From: Streptomyces sp. ADI96-02
GTDB taxonomy: Bacteria > Actinomycetota > Actinomycetes > Streptomycetales > Streptomycetaceae
Length of the DNA: 57,544 bases
NCBI RefSeq assembly: GCF_003846185.1
Contig: NZ_ML123034.1
Location: forward strand, 6,021,185 to 6,078,728
Reading direction: 5' to 3'
Of the stretch, positions 36,223-43,357 are shown piece by piece (the stretch's first letter is position 1; the number at the start of each line of letters is the position of its first letter). The notes below the pieces were generated by a model. That model was not told the DNA's origin. It was given only the letters and a program-made list of their open reading frames with translations, and searched no databases. The translations under genes and the position numbers were made by a program.

Positions 36223-37863
36223 ATGGTCCGTGTTGAATCACCGCCGACCGACAGAGAAGTCCCCGTCGTCCGCGCAGTCCTGCCGCCCGTGGCCCTGGTT
36301 GCCGGCGCCACCGCCGCCGGCGTGGCCCTGATGGTCCCGGCCGCGCGGATACCAGTCGCCGTGTGCGGCGCGATCACCACGCTCGTGGTCGCCGCACTCA
36401 CCGTGGCGCTGCACCGCCGCCGACGCGCCGCGCGCGTCCAGCGCGCCGAGTACGAACAGCGGATCGCCTATCTGGAACACCGGATCCTCTCGCACGACGC
36501 GGAGACCGTCCGGCTGACCAAGGAGGTCATGCCGGCCGCCATCAGGCGTCTGCGGGTGGGCAACTCACCCGAGGAGGTCATGCGCGACATCGTCGACGCG
36601 GACGTGGCCAACCGGCACCTGCCCAAGGCGCTGCGCGAGCAGATCTACCAGGTCCTCGAAGTCATCGACAACGAGGAGGCGAGGCGCGACTCCGCCCAGC
36701 GCGCGTTCGTCAGCGTCGCCCGTCGCGTTCAGGCGATCGTGCACCGCCAGGCGAGTGAACTGCGCGAGATGGAGGACCACTACGGGCGCAACCCGGAGGT
36801 CTTCGACGACCTCCTGCGCATCGACCACGGCACCGCGCTGATCGGCCGCCTCGCCGACTCCATCGCGGTCCTCGGCGGCGCCCGCCCCAGCCGCCAGTGG
36901 CCCAAGCCCGTACCGCTGTTCAGCGTCCTGCGCGGCGCGATGTCCCGCATCCTGGAGTACCAGCGCGTCGACCTGCACTCGATCGCGAAGATCGCCATCG
37001 TGGGCACCTCGGTCGAACCGCTCATCCACGCCTGCGCCGAACTCCTCGACAACGCGACCCGCTACTCGCCGCCCCAGACCCGGGTGCACGTCACCGCGGT
37101 CGAGGTGCAGACCGGCATCGCCATCGAGATCGAGGACGGCGGCGTCAGCCTCAGCGAGGAGGCCCGCGCCCGCGCCGAGAACATGCTCGCGCAGGCCCAG
37201 GCCGGCATCAACATGAACGACCTCGGCGAGTCCCCGCGGCTCGGCATGGCCGTGGTCGGCCGGCTCTCGCGGATGTACCAGCTCCAGGTGTCGCTGCGTC
37301 AGTCGGCGTACGGCGGCGTCCGCGCCGTCCTCATCGTGCCGCGCGAGATGATCACCACCGGGCCCGCCCCGGGCATCGCCCACGGCATCGGCGCCACCTC
37401 GCGGCCGACCAGCTCGCTGGACATGTCCCAGCTCCAGCACGTCGTCCCGCCGCCCGGCAAGCGCAGGCCGAAGCCCGCCGCCACCGGTCCGGTCCCCTCC
37501 CTCGCGATGCCGGCCACCGGCGCGGCCTCCGGCGCCGCCACGCGTCCGGCCGTCCCCGCGGCGCCCCTGGAGGACGAGGTTCCCGTGGTGACCGAGTGGA
37601 CCGAGAACGGGCTGCCCCAGCGCCGCAGCCGCGGGCGCGCCCCGCTCGGCTCGCACAACCTGCCGCAGCAGCCCCCGCCGGCCACCGCCCCGCTCAACGG
37701 GTCGGCCCCGCGCGGGGAGGCGGCCCAGGGCGGCCGGAGCGGCGAGGAGAAGCCTCCCGGCCTCTGGCTGGAGGCCTTCACCAAGGCCGTCAACGGCGTA
37801 CCGCAGGAACCGAAGCACGGCGAAGACTCCGATGACGCGTGGGACAAGGGAGACCAGAAGTGA
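36223..37863 (+). CDS. conservon CvnA: histidine-kinase-like ATPase membrane protein
   Basis: The 546-residue protein has two N-terminal membrane helices (about 14-36 and 41-62), a long helical region, and a GHKL ATPase domain with ELLDNATRYSPP (from about 272), EIEDGGVSLSEEA and RLGMAVVGRLS. The phospho-acceptor His region of normal kinases is not apparent, as in other CvnA proteins, which form a membrane complex with CvnB, C and D resembling a eukaryotic G-protein-coupled system. The C-terminal 130 residues are a Pro/Ala-rich tail. ATG 36223 has a weak AGAGGG upstream. CvnB overlaps its stop. Confidence 0.88.
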   Translation: MVRVESPPTDREVPVVRAVLPPVALVAGATAAGVALMVPAARIPVAVCGAITTLVVAALTVALHRRRRAARVQRAEYEQRIAYLEHRILSHDAETVRLTKEVMPAAIRRLRVGNSPEEVMRDIVDADVANRHLPKALREQIYQVLEVIDNEEARRDSAQRAFVSVARRVQAIVHRQASELREMEDHYGRNPEVFDDLLRIDHGTALIGRLADSIAVLGGARPSRQWPKPVPLFSVLRGAMSRILEYQRVDLHSIAKIAIVGTSVEPLIHACAELLDNATRYSPPQTRVHVTAVEVQTGIAIEIEDGGVSLSEEARARAENMLAQAQAGINMNDLGESPRLGMAVVGRLSRMYQLQVSLRQSAYGGVRAVLIVPREMITTGPAPGIAHGIGATSRPTSSLDMSQLQHVVPPPGKRRPKPAATGPVPSLAMPATGAASGAATRPAVPAAPLEDEVPVVTEWTENGLPQRRSRGRAPLGSHNLPQQPPPATAPLNGSAPRGEAAQGGRSGEEKPPGLWLEAFTKAVNGVPQEPKHGEDSDDAWDKGDQK

Positions 37864-38267
37864 TCCAGCAGCGGGGAAACATGGACTGGATGCTCAAGGA
37901 ACTGGCCGACGACGTGCCGAGCATCCACCAGATCGTGGTGCTCTCCTCGGACGGGCTGCGCATCGCGATGCACGGCGGCGACCCCGACGTCGCCGACCGG
38001 CTCGCGGCGGCCTGCGCGGGGCTGCAGAGCCTGGCCGCGGCGGTGGCGACCGAAATCCCCTACAGCGACGGCCTGATGAAGCTCGTCGTGATCGAGGTGA
38101 CCGGCGGGTTCTTCTACCTGATGGCGGCCGGCACCGGCGCGTACCTGGCCGTCCTGGCGGGCGAGACCGTCGACGCCGGGCTGGTCGGCGCCAGGATGCG
38201 GGACATGGTCGTGCGGATCGGGGCCCATCTGACCAGTCCGCCCCGCCACGGCGGGCAGTCCGGATGA
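37860..38267 (+). CDS. conservon CvnB: roadblock/LC7 protein
   Basis: The 135-residue roadblock-fold protein (MLKELADDVPSIHQIVVLSS, then SDGLRIAMHG and GGFFYLMAAGTGAYLAVLA) is expected to act on the small GTPase CvnD, as MglB does on MglA. GTG 37860 overlaps the cvnA stop (GTGA) with AAGGGAGA upstream; its own stop overlaps cvnC (ATGA). Confidence 0.9.
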   Translation: MIQQRGNMDWMLKELADDVPSIHQIVVLSSDGLRIAMHGGDPDVADRLAAACAGLQSLAAAVATEIPYSDGLMKLVVIEVTGGFFYLMAAGTGAYLAVLAGETVDAGLVGARMRDMVVRIGAHLTSPPRHGGQSG

Positions 38268-38635
38268 CCGGTCCCCAACGAGAACGCCGCAAGGCCGATC
38301 CGGCGCTGAACGATCCGGAACGGCTGTACGTGATCACCGGTGATCTCGACGGCAGCGAACGGGCTGCGCTCGACCTGGTCACCATGGTCGTCGCGCAGGC
38401 CGAGCCCTCGCCGACGTTCCAGCCCGAGCAGGCCGCGATCCTGCGGCTCTGCCAGGCGCCGTTGTCCGTCGCCGAGATCTCCGCCTACCTGAGCCTGCCG
38501 TTCAGCGTGGTCACCTCACTCCTGAGCGATCTCCTCGCGACCGAACTCATCGAATCCCGTGCGCCGATCGTCCGCGCGACTCTTCCCGACAGGTCCCTTC
38601 TCGAAGCGGTGATGCATGGACTTCAGAAGCTCTGA
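38264..38635 (+). CDS. conservon CvnC: DUF742 protein
   Basis: The 123-residue DUF742 protein has the family start YVITGDLDGS-like segment (RLYVITGDLDGSERAALDL) and a winged-helix-like region (LCQAPLSVAEISAYLSLPFS) ending LLEAVMHGLQKL. It is a fixed partner in conservons. ATG 38264 overlaps the cvnB stop, and the cvnD start lies 20 nt inside its 3' end. Confidence 0.9.
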   Translation: MTGPQRERRKADPALNDPERLYVITGDLDGSERAALDLVTMVVAQAEPSPTFQPEQAAILRLCQAPLSVAEISAYLSLPFSVVTSLLSDLLATELIESRAPIVRATLPDRSLLEAVMHGLQKL

Positions 38636-39230
38636 CACGATCACCGGACCCCGCAGCGAGGACGTCCTTCCCACCACGGCGACCGCCGCGGTGAAGGTCG
38701 TGATCGTCGGAGGGTTCGGGGTCGGCAAGACGACCATGGTCGGCTCGGTCAGCGAGATCCGGCCACTGACCACCGAAGAGACCATGACCCAGGCCGGCGT
38801 CGGCGTGGACGACAACGTCGGGGTGGAGTCCAAGACCGCCACCACCGTCGCCATGGACTTCGGACGGATCAGCCTCAGCGAGGAGCTGATCCTCTACCTG
38901 TTCGGCACCCCCGGCCAGGAACGCTTCTGGTTCCTGTGGAACGGCCTCTTCGAGGGGGCCCTGGGCGCCGTCGTCCTCATCGACACCCGGCGCCTGGAGG
39001 TCAGCTTCGACGTCATCGGCCGGCTGGAGGAGCGCGGCGTGCCGTTCGTGGTCGCCGTCAACACGTTCCCCGACGCACCGCACCACCCGGTCGAGGCCCT
39101 GCGCAGAGCCCTCGACCTGCCGGACGAGGTGCCGATGATCGACTGCGACGCCCGGCTGCGGGCCTCCAGCCGCGATGTGCTGATGACCCTGATGCGCTAT
39201 CTGCACGATCTGGCCGTCCCGTTCGCCTGA
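38616..39230 (+). CDS. conservon CvnD: small GTPase
   Basis: The 204-residue Ras-like GTPase has P-loop GGFGVGKT (residues 32-39), the switch II motif LFGTPGQERF, and VVAVNTFPDA in place of the usual NKxD, as normal for this bacterial family. It probably signals the state of the CvnA-C complex. ATG 38616 lies within cvnC. A perfect 12-bp hairpin follows the stop, before the P450 gene. Confidence 0.9.
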   Translation: MDFRSSDTITGPRSEDVLPTTATAAVKVVIVGGFGVGKTTMVGSVSEIRPLTTEETMTQAGVGVDDNVGVESKTATTVAMDFGRISLSEELILYLFGTPGQERFWFLWNGLFEGALGAVVLIDTRRLEVSFDVIGRLEERGVPFVVAVNTFPDAPHHPVEALRRALDLPDEVPMIDCDARLRASSRDVLMTLMRYLHDLAVPFA

Positions 39231-39246
39231 CCCGCCGGCCGCCCCT

Positions 39247-39274
39247 CGGCGCCGGGCCACCCGGCCCGGCGCCG
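39247..39274 (+). terminator. perfect hairpin between CvnD and the P450
   Basis: CGGCGCCGGGCC (39247-39258) pairs with GGCCCGGCGCCG (39263-39274) around a 4-nt loop, 16 nt past cvnD. It may terminate or attenuate transcription into the P450. Confidence 0.65.
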
Positions 39275-39388
39275 GGGGGCCTGCGCCACGTCCCGGCGCA
39301 CGCCCCCGGAGCGCGTCCCGACGCACGCACTTCGCCACCGGCCCGCCACGCGTGCCCGCCACCCGGAATCCCGATACCTGGAGCCCTT

Positions 39389-40963
39389 GTGACAACCCCC
39401 TTCCACCACGAACCCGGCGCCGTGCCGCCTCCCCAGTGCCCGGCCCACAACCTCGGCGTCGGCCCCGGAGGACTGCGCCGCCTCTACGGCCCCGAGGCTG
39501 AGAACGACCCGGCCGGCCTCTACGACAAACTCCGCGCCGAACACGGCACCGTCGCCCCGGTCCTGCTCCACGGCGATGTGCCCGCCTGGCTCGTCCTCGG
39601 CCACAGCGAGAACCTCCACCTCACCCGTACGCCCTCCCAGTTCTCCCGCGACTCGCGGCGCTGGCGGGCCCTCCAGGACGGCAGCGTCGCCCCGGACCAC
39701 CCACTGGCGCCGATCTTCACCTGGCAGCCCGTCTGCGTGTTCGCCGACGGGGCCACCCACGAACGCCAGCGCGGCGCGGTCACCGACAGCATGGAGCGCA
39801 TCGACACCCGGGGCGTGCGCCGCCACATCAACCGCTTCAGCAACCGCCTCGTCAACGACTTCTGCCAGAAGGGCACCGCCGACCTCGTCGGCAGCTTCGC
39901 CGAGCACCTTCCGATGATGGTGATGTGCGCGATCTTCGGGATGCCCGAGGAGTACGACGACCGGCTGGTCGAGGCCGCCCGCGACATGACCCGCGGCACC
40001 GAGACCGCCGTCGCCAGCAACGCCCACATCGTCTCCGTGCTGACGCGCCTGGTCGAACGCCGGCGCGACGAGTCCGCACCGGACTTCGCCACCTGGCTCG
40101 TGGAGCACCCCGCGTCCCTGACCGACGTCGAGGTCGTCGAGCACCTGCGGCTGATCCTCATCGCCGCCTACGAGTCGACCGCCAACCTCATCGCCAACGT
40201 GCTGCGCATGGTCCTCACCGACCCGCGCTTCCGCGCCCGGCTCAGCGGCGGCCACATGACCGTGCCCGAGGCGGTGGAGCAGACCCTCTGGGACGAGCCG
40301 CCGTTCACCGCCGTCTTCGGCCGCTGGGCCGTGGGCGACACCGAGCTCGGCGGCCAGCCGATCAAGGCCGGCGACGCCCTGCTCGTCGGGATCGCCCCGG
40401 CCAACACCGACCCCACCGTGCGCCCCGACCTCACCGCCAACATGGAGGGCAACCGCGCCCACCTCGCCTTCAGCGGCGGCCCGCACGAATGCCCCGGCCA
40501 GGACATCGGGCGCGCCATCGCCGACGTCGGCGTCGACGCCCTCCTGATGCGCCTGCCCGGCCTGGAGCTGGCCGTCGCCGAGAGCGAACTGCGCTGGGTC
40601 GGCAACATCATGTCGCGCCACCTGGTCGAACTCCCGGTGAAGTTCGCGCCCAGCCCGCAGCAGGAGCTGGACAGTGATCCGCTGTCGGTGATGGCCCGCG
40701 CCGCCCGCCCGGCCACGGAGTGGGAGGTCTCCTCCCCGTCCGGGCCGGCGCCCGCTCCGGCCTCCGCTGAGCCCGGCGTCATTCCGCCCGCGCATCTTCC
40801 CGACGAGGTCCCGGAGCCGTATCCGCCGGTCGCCGTCCCGGAACCCGCGAGTGAGGTCCCGGCCCCGACGGCGGCGGCCATCCCGCAGCAGCAGCAGCAG
40901 CGGCGGCGGCCCGCCCCGGCCCGTCTCTGGCAGGCGGTCTCCCGCTGGTGGAACGGCCACTGA
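39389..40963 (+). CDS. conservon cytochrome P450, CYP157-type without EXXR, long C-terminal tail
   Basis: The 524-residue protein has a heme loop FSGGPHECPG with Cys368 but the K-helix reads EQTLW (297-301) instead of ExxR, very close to the EQSLW reported for CYP157 of S. coelicolor. The I-helix segment IAAYESTANL keeps a Glu-Ser-Thr. The last 100 residues are a Pro/Ala/Glu-rich tail ending in five Gln, an Arg cluster and an amphipathic end (RLWQAVSRWW), unusual for a soluble P450 and possibly membrane- or partner-binding. GTG 39389 has CCTGGAG upstream. CYP157 genes are typical last members of conservons. Confidence 0.87.
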   Translation: MTTPFHHEPGAVPPPQCPAHNLGVGPGGLRRLYGPEAENDPAGLYDKLRAEHGTVAPVLLHGDVPAWLVLGHSENLHLTRTPSQFSRDSRRWRALQDGSVAPDHPLAPIFTWQPVCVFADGATHERQRGAVTDSMERIDTRGVRRHINRFSNRLVNDFCQKGTADLVGSFAEHLPMMVMCAIFGMPEEYDDRLVEAARDMTRGTETAVASNAHIVSVLTRLVERRRDESAPDFATWLVEHPASLTDVEVVEHLRLILIAAYESTANLIANVLRMVLTDPRFRARLSGGHMTVPEAVEQTLWDEPPFTAVFGRWAVGDTELGGQPIKAGDALLVGIAPANTDPTVRPDLTANMEGNRAHLAFSGGPHECPGQDIGRAIADVGVDALLMRLPGLELAVAESELRWVGNIMSRHLVELPVKFAPSPQQELDSDPLSVMARAARPATEWEVSSPSGPAPAPASAEPGVIPPAHLPDEVPEPYPPVAVPEPASEVPAPTAAAIPQQQQQRRRPAPARLWQAVSRWWNGH

Positions 40964-40986
40964 GCGGCCACTGAGCGGCCACTGAG
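40954..40986 (+). repeat. 11-bp tandem triplication at the P450 stop
   Basis: CGGCCACTGAG occurs three times in perfect tandem (40954, 40965, 40976). The first copy contains the TGA stop of the P450. The copy number does not change the protein because the stop is in copy one. Confidence 0.9.
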
Positions 40987-41004
40987 CGGCTGTTCGACCG
41001 GCGA

Positions 41005-41028
41005 CCCGGGACCCCGCCCGGTCCCGGG
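41005..41028 (+). terminator. hairpin after the conservon P450
   Basis: CCCGGGACC (41005-41013) pairs with GGTCCCGGG (41020-41028) around a 6-nt loop, 42 nt after the stop, before the GH4 gene. Confidence 0.65.
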
Positions 41029-41089
41029 CCGCGCCGCCCCCGGCCCGGCGCACCGCCCCGCCGCACCCGTGCCCGTACCATCGAGCAGC

Positions 41090-42436
41090 GTGAAGCTGAC
41101 AATTCTCGGCGGCGGCGGATTCCGGGTGCCTCTCGTGTACGGGGCCCTGCTCGGCGATCACGCCGAGGGCCGCGTCTCGCGGGTGACGCTGTACGACACC
41201 GACGCCGACCGGCTCACCGCCGTCGCCCGGGTCCTCGACGAGCAGGCGCGGGGGATCGCGGACGCCCCGGCCGTCGTCGCCACCACCGAGCTCGACGAAG
41301 CGCTGCGGGGGGCCGACTTCGTCTTCTCCGCGATCCGTGTCGGCGGCCTCGCCGGACGCGCCGCCGACGAGCGCGTCGCCCTCGACCTCGGCGTACTGGG
41401 CCAGGAGACGGTGGGCGCGGGAGGCATCGCGTACGGACTGCGCACCGTCCCCGTCGCCGTCGACCTGGCCCGGCGCATCGCCCGGCTCGCGCCGCACGCC
41501 TGGGTCATCAACTTCACCAACCCGGCGGGCCTGGTCACCGAGGCCATGTCCCGGCACCTGGGCGACCGGGTCATCGGCATCTGCGACTCGCCCGTCGGTC
41601 TCGGCCGGCGCATCGCCCGCGTCCTGGGAGCCGACCCCGAGCGGGCGTGGATCGACTACGCCGGACTCAACCACCTCGGCTGGGTCCGCGGCCTGTACGT
41701 CGACGGGCGCGACGAACTGCCCCGGCTGCTCGCTGATCCCGCACTGCTCGGCTCCTTCGAGGAGGGCCGCCTCTTCGGCCCGGACCTGCTGCGGTCGCTC
41801 GGCGCGATCCCCAACGAGTACCTGCACTACTACTACTTCAACCGGGAAGCGGTCCGCGCCTATCAGGACGCCGAACAGACCCGGGGCGCGTTCCTGCGCG
41901 ACCAGCAGGAGGGCTTCTACGCCCGCATGCGGGAGCCCGGCACGCCCGCCCTGCGCACCTGGGACCGCACCCGCGCCGAGCGTGAGGCCACGTACATGGC
42001 GGAGAACCGGGACGTCGCGGGGGCCGGCGAGCGCGAGGAGAGCGATCTGGAGTCGGGCGGATACGAGCAGGTCGCCCTCGCCCTGATGCGGGCCGTGGCC
42101 CGCAACGAGCGGACCACGCTGATCCTCAACGTCCGCAACCGCACGACGCTCGCCTCCCTGGACGCCGAAGCCGTCGTCGAAGTGCCCTGCCTGGTCGACG
42201 CCAACGGGGCGCATCCGGTGGCCGCCGCGCCTCTGCCGTACCACGCCGTCGGGCTCGTCACCGCGGTGAAGGCCGTGGAGCGCGCGGTCCTCGACGCGGC
42301 GGAGAGCGGGTCCCGCGCGGCGGCCGTCCAGGCGTTCGCGCTCCATCCGCTGGTCGACTCCGCGGCGGTGGCGCGCAGTCTGGTCGAGGGATACGTGGCG
42401 GCGCATCCGGGCCTGGCCTACCTCGACCGGCGTTAG
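41090..42436 (+). CDS. family 4 glycosidase (6-phospho-beta-glucosidase type)
   Basis: The 448-residue GH4 enzyme begins with the NAD-binding motif LTILGGGGFRVPLVYGAL and contains the metal and catalytic region INFTNPAGLVTEAM, ICDSPVGLG and YAGLNHLGWVRG. GH4 enzymes cleave glycosides by an NAD-dependent oxidation-elimination mechanism with a divalent metal, in the cytoplasm. CDSP resembles the CN(A/I)P-type metal motif of the family. GTG 41090 is chosen because the Rossmann strand follows at once. Whether the substrate is phosphorylated is not shown; no PTS or transporter gene is adjacent. Confidence 0.83.
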   Translation: MKLTILGGGGFRVPLVYGALLGDHAEGRVSRVTLYDTDADRLTAVARVLDEQARGIADAPAVVATTELDEALRGADFVFSAIRVGGLAGRAADERVALDLGVLGQETVGAGGIAYGLRTVPVAVDLARRIARLAPHAWVINFTNPAGLVTEAMSRHLGDRVIGICDSPVGLGRRIARVLGADPERAWIDYAGLNHLGWVRGLYVDGRDELPRLLADPALLGSFEEGRLFGPDLLRSLGAIPNEYLHYYYFNREAVRAYQDAEQTRGAFLRDQQEGFYARMREPGTPALRTWDRTRAEREATYMAENRDVAGAGEREESDLESGGYEQVALALMRAVARNERTTLILNVRNRTTLASLDAEAVVEVPCLVDANGAHPVAAAPLPYHAVGLVTAVKAVERAVLDAAESGSRAAAVQAFALHPLVDSAAVARSLVEGYVAAHPGLAYLDRR

Positions 42437-42441
42437 GAGGC

Positions 42442-42822
42442 GTGTCGTCCCCCCATCCGCACTACGAGCTGATCGCGCTCAGGCACAGCGCCGACGCGGT
42501 GATCGTGGAGTTCTGGCTGCGGGGCGCCCACCGCGGCATGCTCGGAAAGATCCCGCCGACCGGGTCGAGCCACCGCACCCGCGTGACGGCGTACTTCGTC
42601 TTCGACGGGAGCGAGCATCTGGTCACCGAGCGCGTCTACTCCGACCGGCTCACCGTCCTCAGGCAACTGCTGGCGGGCCTCGACCGGCGCAAGCCCGCCG
42701 GACTGCTCAAGCTCGCCCGCGTCCTTCGCGGCGCGCTCTCCGAGGCCGGGGCGAAGCCCGATCCCCGGCTGCTGACCACCGCCGAGCCGGACCTCGGCCC
42801 GCGGGTCGTCGACCAGGACTGA
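42442..42822 (+). CDS. SnoaL-like (NTF2-fold) protein, apparently N-terminally truncated
   Basis: The reading frame of up to 126 residues resembles the second half of SnoaL-type ester/polyketide cyclases (VIVEFWLRGAHRGMLGKIPP, then AYFVFDGSEHLVTERVYSDR and LRQLLA), but the first half of the fold, with the N-terminal helices, is missing. The GTG at 42442 sits only 1 nt after GGAGG, too close for normal initiation, so a downstream start such as GTG 42499 or a degraded gene is possible. It follows the GH4 stop by 5 nt and may be co-transcribed. Confidence 0.5.
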   Translation: MSSPHPHYELIALRHSADAVIVEFWLRGAHRGMLGKIPPTGSSHRTRVTAYFVFDGSEHLVTERVYSDRLTVLRQLLAGLDRRKPAGLLKLARVLRGALSEAGAKPDPRLLTTAEPDLGPRVVDQD

Positions 42823-43357
42823 GGCACGTGTGAAGGTTCACCGCCCCGACCGCGCCACCGTGCGCCCCGGGCTGCCCGCTGCCCGTTTGCCCGCTGCCCG
42901 CCGGCCGAAAACGATCACCTGAGGTGAGTGGTCCGGGATGCCGGAGCCGTGGCTCGGCCGCGGTATTCGTGCGCCGCCCGCAGGAGCGGCCCGCGGTCCC
43001 TCCTGCCGGCCGCCCCGGTCGTCCTTCGCTCAGCGGCCCGTCATATCCGCAGAACAGGGGACACATCGGACTCAGGGATGTGCTGAAGAGGCCCACGACT
43101 TCTTGACCCCGCATGAGATGTCCTTCGTAAGGGCTGTGTTGTCCGATATGCGGAGGCGAACCGCCTGAAGAGCGAATGTGTCGTATTGAGGAATACCGGT
43201 CCGGATAAATCGGACGCGTTTTCGGCGCTCCCGTCGAAGGTCCGGGGCGGCGGGCCGCGAACTCAGGGCGCTTGCCGCTGTGCGTCGGCAAGCCGCATCT
43301 CCCTATGATCGGTCCCCGCTGTCCCGGAAACGTTTCGGGAAGAGGTAGGGGAATTTC
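42823..43357. other. gene-free region upstream of the beta-helix gene
   Basis: No gene is supported over 535 nt. ATATCCGC (about 43041) and GATATGCGGA (about 43145) form a loose inverted pair. TTGACC (about 43102) could be a -35, but no good -10 follows. The clearest element is the palindrome at 43324-43339. Confidence 0.4.
43324..43339 (+). promoter_or_regulatory. LacI-type palindrome in front of the beta-helix gene
   Basis: CCGGAAACGTTTCGGG is a near-perfect palindrome (one mismatched pair) around AAACGTTT, the central pattern of many LacI-family sugar-repressor sites in actinobacteria. It ends 18 nt before the ATG, so a bound repressor would block transcription. No LacI gene is adjacent. 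Confidence 0.6.
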
